Assembly (NCBI RefSeq): GCF_012273895.1
Contig: NC_052119.1
Location: 2,976,001-3,040,000, forward strand
DNA from: Zerene cesonia
Lineage: Eukaryota; Arthropoda; Insecta; Lepidoptera; Pieridae
Direction of reading: 5' to 3'
Length of the DNA stretch: 64,000 bases
In this document: one piece after another, positions 12,491-26,100 of the stretch
Position numbering within the stretch: position 1 is the stretch's first letter
Layout of the letters: the number at the start of each line of letters is the position of its first letter
The notes under the pieces: generated by a model
What the model was told of the DNA's origin: nothing
What the model saw: only the letters and a program-made list of their open reading frames with translations
Database searches by the model: none
Made by a program: the position numbers and the translations under genes

Positions 12491-15400
12491 CTCTTTCGTA
12501 TATTGAGCACTATGATATACAGCTTTTGTACTCAAATATAAAATGCATCTGTTTTAAATACAGTTACAAAGTAATATTCGAAATGAAAAATGCACCACTT
12601 ATGTATGTCATCGCGACTCACCTACGGAAAATAATTTGAAGTAATATTTTTGTGGATATAATTGCTGTGCGTAGTCGGAAGTTATACCCTCAGTGCCAAT
12701 AAAAAATAAGGGAACATTACAGTTGTAAAAAGAACGTACATTCGCATATTAAAAACAAATGGGTGTGTCAACTTTAAATTTATTAGGTATGTACACGCGA
12801 CATTTTATTGCATTTCAAATTTACTATCAAGGTGAAAGGCTAAATTTTGGAATTACACCACATTGTTGTATAATTAATTTTATACGCTAACGGGCTTTAG
12901 ATTTTCACGAATTTATATTTTGTTGTTTACGAACAATTTAATAGTTTTGGAAGGAATTAGAAGTGTAAGGAGTGTAAGGAATTAGAAATGCTCCCTGGGG
13001 ATAAAACTGGAATCTTGATATCAGAGCGGAGCCGGGACGAGACGTCTAGTAGTGATATAACTGTGTCTATCTGTTTCCTTTTTACACCAAAAATCCGATC
13101 TGAATGAAATATCACCGAAATCCCACGTAATCGGAAACTGTGTTGGGCAAAGCCTGGGATTGTCTATTGTATCCTTGGTCTACACAAACTAAGCCGCTGG
13201 CGCATAGCAAGAATTCGGTATATATATGACGTGTTTTTGTATTATTCAGGCTATAATGTCGTTATTGCAGATTTAGTGTATTTAAATTCCCCTTTCGGTA
13301 ACACTTGTATTTGTAAAATTGTAGTAGAATCCTATAAACAATGGTATCTCTCTATATCTATATATGTGTTTAAGTTTAACTGAAAACATAATAATGTGTG
13401 TGACAAACACTATACGGAAGCACTGTTAGCCTTGGCTTGGCATAGTTTGACTTCATTAAATTACCAGTGTGTGTAGTTTCGCCTATTTATGTGCTAAATT
13501 CCTATGCTAAACGCTATAACTGAATTATTCATTGGCCTTTGAGCTGGTAATGAAGTTCAATCTCTTAAGCGAATAAGCATTGTAAGCTATGCTGAAGTTT
13601 CCAACAAAGCATGCAATACCGGATAACCCAAATTCGGTACGAAGTATGAGCGGTATTGCTAATAACATATATTCACGGAACGATGAATTTATTGATACGT
13701 ATTGTTAAAATTATAAGTGAATAATATGTTGGTGAATTATCGATTTATGGACGGTCATGGTCAAGCAATCTGTGCTGCGAGGGAAATTACCGTTTTGATA
13801 AGAACACAAACATTGCGCCATTTCTATCGTCGTTGTTTCATAAACGTATAAATAGAGAGATTTTATTAATTCTAATAAATGAATCTATGGCTCATCTCTG
13901 TAGTAATTGCTTACCGAACCGGAGGTAAATGTTAAATCTGTGAAAAATTACGATTCAAAAGCACTTCTATAAGAAGTCTAATAGAATAAATATATGTTTG
14001 AGTTTGAGTTTAAGGTTGAATTTTATAAAATTATCAAATCTAATTAAATTTGTTATATGATGAATCTATATATCAATAAAGAATGTCTTTATAATTATCA
14101 ATCTTATGAGGATTGATACTACTGCTTATTAATGAAAAAAAAGACATTTTAATGTGGTTTTATTGATTTCACTCTTAATAATACTCTAAATCATTTTAGA
14201 ATATTATTTGTTAATTTTAATAAGTTATACAAAATTGTTATATATTTTATTAAGATAGCAACACTCTGATTGCATTTAAAACAAGACGAATTCATTGACA
14301 AATCCAATTTGAGAATTGTATAGAAACCTTAAATGTGAAGGAGTAAATAATTCATTTAAAATTTGCAAGCACAAATTCACTTTCATCTACTTTTACATAA
14401 AATTAAATTTTCGTGTATTCCATCTCATATTCTGTGATTATAAATTGATCTAGAATTTCATAAAGTTCGCAGAACACCAGCCTTTTAAATGCAATTATCA
14501 CAAAAATCAGAATCGATGAATTTCTAAAGAACGTTCAATCAACGCCTTGAAAGGCGAAGGCTCTACAACGTAGAGCACTCGTAGCGTCAGTTGATAACAG
14601 AGCGCTACGTCGTGCACACGCTACGTGCTACGAACTGTGTAAACTTTTCGAAGTTATACATATTCGTTTATCGGTGTATGATTTACATATTATATTGTTT
14701 ATGTTATGATATACAGACTTTAATATCAATCAAAAACACTTCAGTTTAACGTTTTTTTTTTTTTTTATTAACAACAGACAATGGACCATTTAATGGCGTC
14801 TTATTTTTCTTTCTTAAAGTTTGCGTTTATAAAAATCTGGAGTGAAACAATAAACTGTTGGAAATGAAAAATTGGTGAGTTGAGCCTTAATTAGCATAAG
14901 AAAGCAAGTACCTTCCAATCTTAATTTATTTGTTCTTGAATCTTGGAAATGGAAATTAGGAAAGCCATCAAAATTTTGTTGAGTCACTTGATTAATATTA
15001 TGTAAGTTTTATGAAAAAAATATTGTGCTAATCATTATAATTCGAAAAATACGAAAATATATTAGCAATGTTTTCTTCTTAATGAGCACATTAATAAAGT
15101 CGTCTTAACAAACACAGCTGCAGGATATTGCAATGCGTCGCGTTATTACGCTGAGATAATAGAAAATCGAAAATAAAATGTGCAATCTGTAACAAAAACA
15201 AAATTAGCTCACAATTTTATTCACTTAAAAACCTTTTAATTACAGCGTCGAGAAAGCAATGGTTCATTAATGAAGGAAATTGATATTACGTTGAATATAA
15301 ATGAAATCAATTTTAAAAAACTTTTACTGTAACTCTACACATTTTGTCGCTCGAAATAATAGAATGTAATTTGTTATCTGTATAGAATAATAATAATCAT

Positions 15401-16734
15401 GAATCAATTTAAAGCAAAAAATACAACATTCAAATTCTTATAACAAAAAGCAAAAAAAAATCGATAGAAAAATTTCCATTATTTAACGACGAGGATAGCC
15501 AAAGACTAGAATATCTTTTTATACGAGAGATTAATCTAACTTAATCTTCGTTTTGTTTCTAATACAATATGCAGCTGTTGTCGATTTGTTGAAATATTTT
15601 TTAGACAAAAATTATAAAAGATACTTAGTTAAGGCATGAAATTTTGTTATGTAGACGATGGAGATTTTATAATAAATCGATTCACCTACATGTATTTATT
15701 CTTATACAAAAAAAAAAAACAGTTTTACAGTTAAGTTAACACTATTTTACAATAAAACTATTTTAACTAATATAGCAGACGAAATTTTGGTAGAGATTAT
15801 AACTGTTGCGCAGGTCGGAATCATGAATAAATCTCGAAATATAATATGTTCTTTAAAATAATAGATTTTATGATAAAAATTGCAATCTCTACACAATGAG
15901 TGTTAAGGTATTAGATTGTATTATTAAAGTGAATAAGTTTTTCCAATAGTAAAAATCTCTTAACAGACTTTTGTCTATCTTATTTCAAATAGTTATGCCC
16001 GCAACTTCGTTCATTCGTTTAAAATTCCAATTTAAATAATTTTTTTCTTTATTTAAAATCGGTTGCGGAAGATTTATAGACATACAACAAAAAGGAATAT
16101 AAGTGTCATCAATTCATCATCATTTCTTTAGTGAAAGCCGGACGACAGATAGATAAACAACAAACTCCAAAAATTTTTTTTCTCGTGTTATTTATATTAT
16201 GACTACTAGGGAAATAGTATTTTTCTACAGCTTTATTAATAGAATAGATAAACCCCATCGAGTTCGTGGCTAATTATTTATTGGCGGTTCTATTCTATGA
16301 TCAATTGAAATTTAAACTCGCATAGAAGGGCTATTTATTTACTGTGACACGACCGCCATCTGCTTCGCGTGTAAAATGATTGATTGAATTTCAATTATAT
16401 CGCAAGCACGGACTATTTACGATCGCGGATGACAATGCGGCACTTGATTGTCATATTGTTCAATTTTACTCGTCTTCTATTGTCTAATAAAATCTATTAA
16501 ATACCTATACGTTACACGTGTTTAGTACTCGCATACCTGATGAGAATTGGAGCATGATTTTAAGATTTTTTTTTCGTTATACTTGAAACACGAGGGCTTT
16601 ACAATCTTTCACTATGACTAAAATTCATTCAGTGTTATTAAAAGTTTACGTTAACCACAATTAATTACAGATAAAAAATTAATTAATTCAGATCACAGAT
16701 TATAATTTCAAATCGAGATTGAATAAGGTTATAA
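12491..16734. other. Gene-free AT-rich sequence
   Basis: No gene supported. It contains only the CpG-rich patch at 14536-14640 (listed separately) and short repeats such as the imperfect duplication near 12950-12990 (aaggaattagaa twice). Confidence 0.55.
14536..14640. repeat. CpG-rich patch with repeated ctacg/cgtag motifs
   Basis: A roughly 100-bp island in AT-rich DNA, with many short complementary words (ctacaacgtagagc, cgtagcg, gctacgtcg, cgctacgtgctacg). The self-complementarity suggests a structured mobile element remnant. Family not identified. Confidence 0.45.
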
Positions 16735-16912
16735 ATGCGAATGTGTGTTTGTTCATGTTTCTTTGACGTCACAACGGAGCGATTTCGTATGATGATATTT
16801 GTGACTGGAGATTTTTAGGATAGACAGAGACAAAGACTATTATTTTTTACCGGGGTAACACATCTCATTCGCATGGTAATTTCTTTTGACTATGCAGGCG
16901 GAAAGCTAGTAA
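16735..16912 (+). repeat. Dispersed repeat (tataaatgcgaatgtgtg ... gcggaaagctagta)
   Basis: Starts tataaatgcgaatgtgtgttt and passes through gtcacaacggagcgattt, ggatagacagag, ccggggtaacacatctca and gcatggtaatttcttttgac before ending ggcggaaagctagta. The segment at 34815-35035 shows the same blocks in the same order, so this is a family of about 180-220 bp. The ctagt-like end recalls Helitron termini. Confidence 0.65.
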
Positions 16913-17525
16913 ATGATAAACATATTGTTTGCCGAAACAAAAAAATGTCACAACAACATTATTTTCCGTTTGTAAGTTGTTTCTCTAGTTGTTAAAATGT
17001 AACATTGAATTAAACTAGATTATTAAGAAATATCTAGTAAATTTCCTTTGACTCTAAAGATACATCCTAATTAAGTAGAATGATCCTACAATTATTATGA
17101 AACAATTACTATGACCTTTCTTTATTCAATTTAACAAGTCACAGCAAGTTTCGTCAAAATCACGTAAAAATTGTAACAGCATCATGAAACGTAATGAATA
17201 GACATTTCAAGTAATAAACAGAATTCCTTTGGGACCTTATTACGAGGTAGGTCCCAAGATTTTCAGCAGGCTCTCGTGATAATTGAAAGATAAAAGAAAA
17301 CAGTTGAATGTATGTAAATGAGAATCTTTTGAGGACAATTCAAACTGTTCACTTTTTTTACTTTATATTGGTATCCGTCGTAAATTTTTTGACAATTTTT
17401 TGTAATCCACTGGAATTATAACTCAGTTTTTAAACAGACAACGGAACCGCGGCAATCAGATAGTAGCCACTTACCTCGAACTCTAAATAAAAATAGGAAT
17501 AGATTTTTTTTAATCGGTCGAGTAG

Positions 17526-17606
17526 TATTTTCTTGTGTTTGATTTTACGCGAGTATTATACATTTAGAAATTAAAAACTTTTTAACGGATTTTAAACGCG
17601 CTTTAT
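17526..17606 (+). repeat. Dispersed repeat fragment shared with 50431-50520
   Basis: About 75 bp (ttttcttgtgtttgatttt ... aactttttaacggatttta) is nearly identical to 50431-50510. The copy at 50431 continues into aaaccgacgtttcggacact, a block I recognise as common in lepidopteran genomes. Confidence 0.65.
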
Positions 17607-17726
17607 TCATTATATTCATTATATTTGGTCGAGTAGTTTTTAACTTTAATCATAACAAACAAACAAATCCCTCTATTTCATATTAGAACGCTTACTTGTG
17701 AAAGAGATATTTTTGCTGAATATGTT

Positions 17727-17770
17727 TATATACCATATAAGAATATTTTATATACCATATAAGAATATTT
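17727..17770 (+). repeat. 22-bp perfect tandem duplication
   Basis: The unit tatataccatataagaata + ttt occurs at 17727-17748 and again exactly at 17749-17770. Confidence 0.85.
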
Positions 17771-18099
17771 CAGACACGTGTATGCACTCTAGAGACATTT
17801 CGCACTTACGATGATAACTAACAGCCTATACCTTGTAAAGCATTTACACATTAGAATTGCGGGGTGAATAAAAAACACGTATTTGTAAAAAGTCCATCAC
17901 TTTTCGATTTATAATTTATACAGAGGTTTCATATTACACGGTTTCGTGCAAAAAACGAGAGTATAATATTAAATTTCTATTTATTTTCACGCTTTAATAT
18001 CCACACATTTAGATACAAATTTACATATAATAATATATGCCTAGTCGATTATTCTGTTTTTATTCAACAGGCACTATTAATTATTCGCGTTCTCATAAA

Positions 18100-18340
18100 A
18101 TAATTCAATTTTCCTACGTAGTAAAGGAAACGATAGACAGTCCCGAGATTTTCCCCACGTAGTTTTTGTACTCGTGGTATTTCTGGGATAAAAACTATCC
18201 TTTGTCCTTTCTAGGGTCTCAAAATAAATTTGTAGTAAATTTTATCCAGTTCAGTAATTTAGGCGTGTCGAAGAGGTAGACAAACAGACCGTCCTACAGA
18301 CAGTGTTGTTTTCGCATTTTTTATAATAATCGGGATCTAT
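18100..18340 (+). repeat. LINE-tail-like dispersed repeat
   Basis: Contains ctgggataaaaactatcctt, tgtcctttctagggtctca, ccagttcagtaatttaggcgtg and a gacaaacagaccgtcctacagacag run ending in ttttcgcattttttataataa. This order is typical of 3' ends of insect non-LTR retrotransposons. A more decayed relative appears at 42537-42725. Confidence 0.6.
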
Positions 18341-20219
18341 GTAAAATGCTATAAAGCTGATATATCACATATATTCGTTCAGTTTTGATATTATATGAGT
18401 GAAGTTGTAATAAGCCAGTTTAGCTATTCCATAGAAAATATTGCATAAAAAACAAAGCGGCCCGCAAACTTTGTTTGACTTTGTCTTTAAATAATGTGGT
18501 TTATAAGTAAATGAGTTCGAAATATATCTAAAACCCGACATGGCAATGTAATCTGGTCAAAAGCATGCTCGCTAACAAGAGGCCTATTCATTCTCGGTTT
18601 AAAAAGCTCCAGTTACACGTTCGAGTTTATGAATATTATTTGTCGTAAAAATGTAGGCTATTTTATTTCCTTGACTTCCCTCTTAACGTGCTATATCAGT
18701 CATGACATTCAAACAAATGAACAAAGTTATTTTCTTCCAAATTTGGATTTAAACACGAGGAAAATAGCAAATTAAGCTATACATTAAAACTTTTCCTCAA
18801 ACCACACTGTGTACGCCAGGTCGGTTACAAACTGTTGAAAACAATATTTTTGCAATTAACCCTAAATAACTCTGCGAGAACTTAATTAACTAATTCGCAA
18901 TACAGAACCTGGCGCTACAAGTTGAAACCATACGTGTTTTCAAGCAATTAAATAAAAGTTGTTATGAACCTAAATAAGCTTTACATACGCCTAAATGTTT
19001 ATGTGAAAAAATTCGACTGGTTTAATTTGTTAGAGCCTTTCATATTCAACATTCATATCGTATGAACACTCAAGCCTTAAGCCTTGTGAAATGTATATTT
19101 TTAAACGTGTAGCGTTTTCATAACGTTTCGTACAGTTTAAACTTTTATAAGGATATCGTTTTATAAATAGAAGCGAGAAGTCAAGGGAATTTGATTTATT
19201 TATTTACAAGGACTGAGCGTAATTTCAATACTAGCGTATTTGCAACGTGGATGCTTTGAACGTTAAGGTATTAATTCGTTTTCAGATATATTAAATGAAA
19301 ATCTGCTTGAATGAAATCTCTGGAAACATTTATTAAGCGTTGCTAGGAAAAAATAAGGTTTCTGTGAAAGCAACAATGTTCTTTCTTATGGTATTGAGAG
19401 TAGCATAGAGAAGCAAATGTTGATTAGACTATGATCTTAAATGAATTATTTGAATTTAATTCTTATCTGTTTCTTTAAAAATTGCTGTGACCCGACCTAT
19501 GCACTGTTTCAAACTTGTATCAACTTTATATTTTATTGCAACCTCTATATCGTATCATAAGATTTGTCTGCAATGTTTAAAAAATAATAATATTTTTCCG
19601 TATAAACGAAAATTTAATTGAAGCATGCATAGACAACAATATTAGATCATGTAGCTTAAGCGGTATGAAATTTACCGGAGATTGTGACATTACTAAAGCT
19701 AATGGAATCCGCATTCGCACTGGTTTGCTTTAATTTTAAATGACACGTCAACTAGAGCGATGGCGTAAGATTGTTCAGCGTAGTTGTTACTTAAATGTGT
19801 CCTGGAAACCCACCTCATTCAGGTAATTGACAGAATGAGAGTGAAAAAGAGTCGGCTTTTACGTGAATTGTTCATAGGATTGAGAAGAAAGGCATTTATA
19901 TAATATACAGCTTTCTCGTTAAGAATTTCATAACATCGGATAAATAAAATGGGAGAAAACTGTTACGGTTCAGATTAACGAAAACTATAATAACACAATA
20001 TCCTGCTAGTATGGGGTCATAATCTGTTCACGCTGGGAACTGATGATTGATTGTGCTTTTGTAAATCCCTCGGTATATTGAAAAACAACCAATTTTTTAT
20101 ATGAAAGCTAATAATATCTTAATATCATATTTAAAAAATGGATAAATGGAAGAATAGGTTTTATATCGTATATAAGAGATATTTATAACTCAATGGAATT
20201 AGCATAACATTATATTATA
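18341..20219. other. Gene-free AT-rich sequence
   Basis: I see no gene, RNA gene or clear repeat in this stretch. Confidence 0.5.
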
Positions 20220-20352
20220 CTAGCTGCGCCCCGCGGTTTCACACGCGTAAATCCATATCCCGTATAAATATCGGGATAAAAAGTTGCCTATATGTTATTC
20301 CAGTTATTCCACACATCCTTATAAACTTTCGCCTTATAATATTAGTAGGATT
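20220..20352 (+). mobile_element. Lep1/Helitron-like element, internally deleted copy
   Basis: Begins tagctgcgccccgcggtttc, contains atatcgggataaaaagttgc and atatgttattccagtt, then jumps to acacatccttataaactttc and ends aatattagtaggatt. Compared with the fuller copies at 27369 and 45549 about 75 bp is missing from the middle (the caaatttcattgcaatcgg block). The assignment to the Lep1 non-autonomous Helitron-like group is from memory of this widespread lepidopteran sequence. Confidence 0.75.
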
Positions 20353-21229
20353 AGGGCCTTCAATGGGAAAGCCGGTATTTCAAGGTACAAGTCCGTCAAA
20401 GATTCCAAAGTCACCTGTGTGACCTAACATAAGGTGACACACATTCTTGCTCTCTTATAAATATAATATTAATAATACAGAAACTGACATCGTACGGAAT
20501 AACTAGAGTTTATTTATCTCCCTCAAAACTAAGAACATTAGTTGGGTTCAATTTAAGGTTTCGATGAAACGCTTTTACCTCAGAGAAAGTTACAAGCCGT
20601 TACCACGCCATTAATAGTAAAATGATCTCGCTTTAACACTTAACAAGATGTAGAGAGACGTGCCTACCCTACATTCTCATAATATGACAATATCTATGAA
20701 AAGGGGTCAAGTAGGGTCATATTACCGAATCGTTATAACTTCAAGGATGTAGTATATAATATACAAAATTTATACGGTTATACTACAAACATACCCTTAA
20801 ATTATGTATATATAGGATGTAAAATAATATAACCAAGTTTTAATAAGTTGCCTAGAGTATAGAATTATATTTAAAAGTGAAAATGTATGTTCTTTCTGAT
20901 AGATGACGTATTTAAAAAGAAGTTACAGATTTAAAAATGGAATACACTTTCTTTGATTTGAATATAAGCAAGTATCATTACTCAGTTATAATAAAGCAAT
21001 TGGATGGGAAAACTTTGGTCAATGACGGCTTTTCTCAGTTCGTGACGGAAATAACTCTTTTTCTTTTTGTGTCGTTTCTTTGTTACCAATTACAGCTTGG
21101 CATAAAGCGTAATTAAGTTTAGCCCCAAGAACAGGAAAGATACAATTTGAAAAATATGTAGTAAAAATTCTATTAGTTGCTTGGATGTCGACTTGAACTT
21201 GAAGTCTATTAGGTATTATATAGGGTTAT
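20353..21229. other. Gene-free sequence
   Basis: No feature recognised. Confidence 0.45.
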
Positions 21230-21418
21230 CTATTAGGCCCATGTCCTGTTTCTTATCATTCACAGTTCTTTCCTTTATCAATCCTTTCTTTATCTTTTTC
21301 CACACCTTTTAAAGGGGGCAATTCTTGGCTTTACGTCATTGAAAATGTTAATGGGCGGTGCTACCGCTTGCCATCAGGCGAACCACCAGTTCGACTGCGC
21401 ACTCCAAATTGAAAAAAA
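21230..21418 (+). repeat. A-tailed SINE-like retroposon, copy 3 (5'-truncated)
   Basis: Contains the pyrimidine-rich middle (ttcctttatcaatcctttc), then atgggcggtgctaccgcttg, ccatcaggcgaaccaccagt and a terminal A run. The 5' half seen at 7565 and 9243 is missing, as expected from incomplete reverse transcription. Confidence 0.65.
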
Positions 21419-22009
21419 AACTTTTTTAATAAAAGTGGTATATCTACGTTAATATGTTATAATACAAAACATCTTTTCCTTTTACGTATTTTTATTTCAA
21501 AGTTTATAAACGTTGTAATATAAGAAAATATATCTAGAGGGTTAACTATCGGTAGCTAAATTATTTCAGTCGAACTAAGATTGATTGTCTCGCTACTGTT
21601 GAAAAGCGACAAAAAGTATTTGTTCCAAATTGAACGCTTTTGTCGAAAAACTACGAATTCCAATCAAATTGTACCGCACACAAAGGGGTTAGTAAATGGT
21701 TAGTATACTTTTTGCGGACAGAACTTATTTGACATTCGTACACTATATCACTTCTACAATAAATGGAAACAAGTAATATACTCGTAGTAGTAACAGTTTA
21801 TAAGTAGTCATTTGATACAGTATTAAGTTCAATCATAACTCATGTCTGGAACAATAATATTAGGTGTGCTTTTCTTTACGATCTGGATGATCTCCCAATA
21901 TTTTTATGAATGATTTTCGTGGTATATTACGTAAGCTTATTTTTTTGTATAACACAGATAAAGGAACAGAGCGGCGGTCAATTAGAATTATTTTAAGTAG
22001 AATTTGCGT

Positions 22010-22124
22010 TGCCCGTTTAAGAGGTAAGGGATAAAGAAAGGACTGACGCCGTGAGAATAGAAGAGTAAGAAGGTGAAGAAAAGGATGTGGGTCTTCGGCT
22101 CCCCCGCTCACACAACGAAATACA
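22010..22124 (-). repeat. A-tailed SINE-like retroposon, copy 4 (partial, reverse)
   Basis: On the plus strand it reads gataaagaaaggactg ... aaaaggatgtgggtcttcgg ctcccccgctcac, matching the reverse copy at 38936-39296 (aaaggatatgggcctccggc tcccccactcac). Only the middle and 5' part are present. The open frame overlapping it (21860-22111, minus) is therefore repeat sequence. Confidence 0.6.
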
Positions 22125-22719
22125 TTAGCATTTTCATGTAACTATTTTACAAAAAAAAAATATTTTCTCATTTGTCCACTTTTAAATCTTTTTTTTTTCA
22201 TTTATATATAGGGTGCGTCATTCACAGACGTCACAATCAACTAAACTAACCATAAGACCAACGAGAGATGGCAATGATGAAAGTGCTTCTCAGAATTGCA
22301 TCGTGTAATCCCCCTTGGGATATAGACCCGATTCCAATTACTATTGACGTGACATCGGCATTATAATTGAGTGCTACATTAGATACATTTCGATGGTTGT
22401 TATTCAAACAATGATTATGTAAATTAATCTAGATTGGGTTATGCAAGTAAATTGTTTCTATATTGGTTAGAAGTAGATTATCCAATATATTCGAATTATA
22501 ATACTTGTATTGTTCTGGGTGTATACCATTGCTCTTAAAAGGAATATGAAACTTAATTGGACAGTGGTCGCCCCAATATATATTAATTTCGATAATTAAG
22601 CGGACTGTAAAACTTAATCTACGTGGTGTAGCGAAAAAGGGAAAGAAGGGAACACACGGCACATACCTCGTCTGAGGGAGTAGCGTCCAAGCAAGCACGC
22701 GGCACAGCACCACGCGGTC

Positions 22720-23160
22720 AAGGGTCCTCCAGCTCAGGCCAGGCAGACCAGATCCAGTCCTTCACTCCACACACACACACGCGGCGGTTCAGCGCGACCA
22801 AATGGGAAGCGGGGTTACACTAGCACAATGCCTGAGATATCTAGAGAACCTCGTGGAGGTTCTCCGGCGGTTGCGGGTTACGATCTTTATGAAAGATCTC
22901 TTCGATTGATGCGGTGACAAGAAAGCCTCATAAAGGCTCTCCGGCGGTATGCGGATTATACACGAAATGTCTAGAGGCTTCGTGAAGGCACTCCAGCGGT
23001 TATTGAGATCCGATCGTCACGGAAGATCGATGCAGACTGTATGACGTATATGCGTCACTACGTCCAATAGGGACGTTGCGGTTGCTTTAAATACGTGCGG
23101 TGATTGGTTGTGCTCGCGTGTTAGGAGGGTAGTTGGATTACACCACAAATTAATAAATAT
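22720..23160. mobile_element. CpG-rich hairpin array, possible LTR or transposon leader
   Basis: A sharply GC- and CpG-rich island in AT-rich DNA. It holds a series of related imperfect hairpins: 22845-22863 (8-bp stem, loop gtg), 22882-22898 (7-bp stem, loop atg), 22924-22938, 22978-22987 and about 23010-23029. Three of them are followed by ctcc(g/a)gcggt (22862, 22939, 22991). Read on the plus strand, a purine run (22800-22814) is followed by a TATA-like tttaaata (23086-23093) and an AATAAA (23152-23157), an arrangement that would fit an LTR. On the minus strand there is instead a good splice-donor match (GAG|GTATGT at 22669-22661). No long coding frame is present. Its nature is inferred, not proven. 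Confidence 0.4.
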
Positions 23161-26100
23161 TTAATTTTAATTCACTATTTTAATAATATTGGCGTTACCA
23201 GACAGTGATAAGTTGATTTAATTTACGTGTAAAAATATCTTAATGTGAAATGCTTAAATAAACCAATTATTATTTTTATTTCAACTTTTTGTTAATGTCT
23301 TGCGACAATTGACAATGAAATAAAAAATATTTCTGTGAAACAAAGAACTCTCAATTTTAAACCTTGCTAACCTCCAAAGCTATTTTCATTAAATGAGGTA
23401 GAAGGATGGCAGTAACTCTGTTTCCTTACAATTTATTTACTTTTTGTTACCCTTATTGTAAATGATTTTCATGTATCACATAAAAGGGTTTCACGACGTC
23501 AAGGGCATATTACGTAAAAAGACATGAAACACATTTTATGTTCATCGATCATTACACAAGGGAACCATACGAATTCCAGACATCTGACGTCAATGCAAGT
23601 AATACAAAGGTATGCGGACACGTTGATTGTCTCAGATAGGGATAAAAATATATTGTTTTATAAATTGCATTTGCATTTTTGTATAATACTAGTATAACTT
23701 TTTGTAAATGTAACCCCAAAATGTATTGCCACAAGGCAAATTGCGTTATTTTTTATCGGTAAGTAGGTAACAGAGAGGGCAAGTATTCGCGATGTTTTGA
23801 CACCTGGAATTTTTTGTCGGCCTTAAATAATTTATATGACCTTTTTCTGAAGGCATCCTCATCGTAGCCTCCTGGGACATCGAAGATAGTAAATTATTCC
23901 GCAAAGTCGCTGTTCTAAGCAAAACATGCTGAGAAAAGCGCAGCTGTAGTATACGGCTAAGCATCCAGACGGTAAGGATGATATTTTGATTTGAAGCGCG
24001 GGGACGGTTGTGGAATTTGCCTGTTAGGAATTTGCCTGAAAGAAAGTTAGTCAGGTCAAAAAGTTAATTAAACAATTTCCATTATTCGTAAGAATACAGT
24101 GCGATGCAACATCTCGCTTCAGTGCAAATGGATGAAGCGAATCGGCTAGCTCTCAGTCGTCAATGATTCGGATAACTCGTCGTTGAAAACGGTGAATTTG
24201 GTATTTCGGTGCTCCGACCTCCTTATATAATAATTAATCAATCGCGTTGCATCTTGATTAATTTGATTCATTGATATATTTACATCGTTTCCAAAATTTT
24301 AAATCTAAGTATGACTCAAAACATTTCTATCGAAACAAGTATATTTAATAACCTTAATATTCTAACTTTAATATATATTACAACCATATACTGAATATGG
24401 CATACAAATAACGTGAATATTTCATCTACAAGTAAACAAACCTTATACAGCTACATATAATATGTAAATCAGTTACCACACACAATTTCTTAGCGAAACA
24501 TTATAGCAAGGAAGGATAATAAGCAGGCATTTGTACAACGAATTTTCATGGGATAAGAAATGCGGTCCGTTTCAAAGCGTTTCAAATTATTCGTAAGGGT
24601 AACCAAGCGTGTATAATTTAGATGAAATGGTCAGGTAATAAGTAAGGATCCTGTTTGAATTGTATGAATTTAATTCTGAACGGGAATTGTGTTTCAATTT
24701 GTTGCTGAATCTTGCAATATTTCTTTTTTTGTACATGAAAGAAAGACTAATATTAAAGAGACCATATTAATTCTAAAGGAAGGTTTTTCTATTTTATTAA
24801 AAGGAAAAGGCTTCATAGTCGAAAAAATAATGCAAAACGTTGGTTTTTGGTTATCCTGTTACCTGTTAGATATCAATAAATGAGCGGTGAGATAATTAAA
24901 CCGAATATTTTAGCAATGAAAATCGAAATAAAGTTGTGTACAGGATTTTCATTGATTCTGAAATTCAGGATTGATATTTGGGATGATAAAATGCAAATAG
25001 GATATGAAAATGGATCTTCAGCCTTTCTTAAAAAAACATATAAAGAGAAACGTGAGTACCATGTGCTACCATTAAGATACCGTAAGTACCTCGGTGCAAG
25101 CGTAATATGGTAATAATTTATGGATAAGTGTTATACGCGTTGATAAAACTGTAACACCACGTATTAATTGCTAAAAAAAACGAAATTTTTTCGAGCTCGC
25201 ATTTAATAGGAATTGCTTACCCTTAGTTTTGTTTTGAGCCTTTTTTAAAATATAATAAGTACAAATGACTGTGTTTGCTTGATTGTTGTTTCTATTATTG
25301 CTCACATTTTTGTTTCAGTAAAAATTTACTAGCGCTTAATTAGGCGCTTTAATAATATCACAAACATTGTCGCATGGGGTCACATCTGCCCTTTAAGTTA
25401 TGAATAATAATGGAGTGGAAGACAGTATTAGAAATAATTAAAAGCTTAATTAAATGACCGCTGTTGCTTTTTATACATGAAACATTTTTTTGCGATAAAA
25501 AATTGTCTTGACCATAAGTTAATTAGGCGTCAACCTAATTTATGTTATTTGCAGTTTATTACGAAAATTATACAAATATAAAAATTAACATTTATCATGA
25601 ATATTTTTACAAATAAACATACTTATGTGTTAACCGATAAATAAACGTTAGCCTTTGCCAAAAACCATACAGTTTATTGTGTAAGCGTATTGTGTTCTGC
25701 TGTTGTTATAAAATCGTTTTCCATTTGCTTGTATCGTTTGTGTATAAAAGTGCTGAGAGGCCACTTTGCACGAATCATTTCCTTGCTTCTAAATAGAAAT
25801 TGTGATACCGGCTCACTATAACATTCTATAATGATGAAATGAATACCAAAAGAATGAAAAAGAATGAATGAAGAACATGGGGCAAAATTTAAAATTATTA
25901 ACAATTACTAATGAAGAATAATAAAAAACACTACAATGTATTAAACTCATGATACCATTTAGTTCATGATGATTATTGGTGTGTGATGAAAATATTGTTT
26001 AATTCGTGAAGCTATTATAAGAGCCTGTTTCCGAATTATCAGCTGCAATACAAAACGAACCTGTTTTAAACCGGCTAGCCGTAATGTAATACTCGATTTG

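Noticed and set aside
22429..22713. 94-codon minus-strand frame crossing the edge of the CpG-rich island
   Set aside because: Its first third lies in the GC-rich element and the rest is AT-rich background; a splice-donor word interrupts it, and no domain is seen.
24689..25113. Two frames overlapping as ATGA at 24880, looking like a translationally coupled pair
   Set aside because: Coupling of this type is a bacterial feature; the window is clearly insect DNA, and neither product has a recognisable domain.
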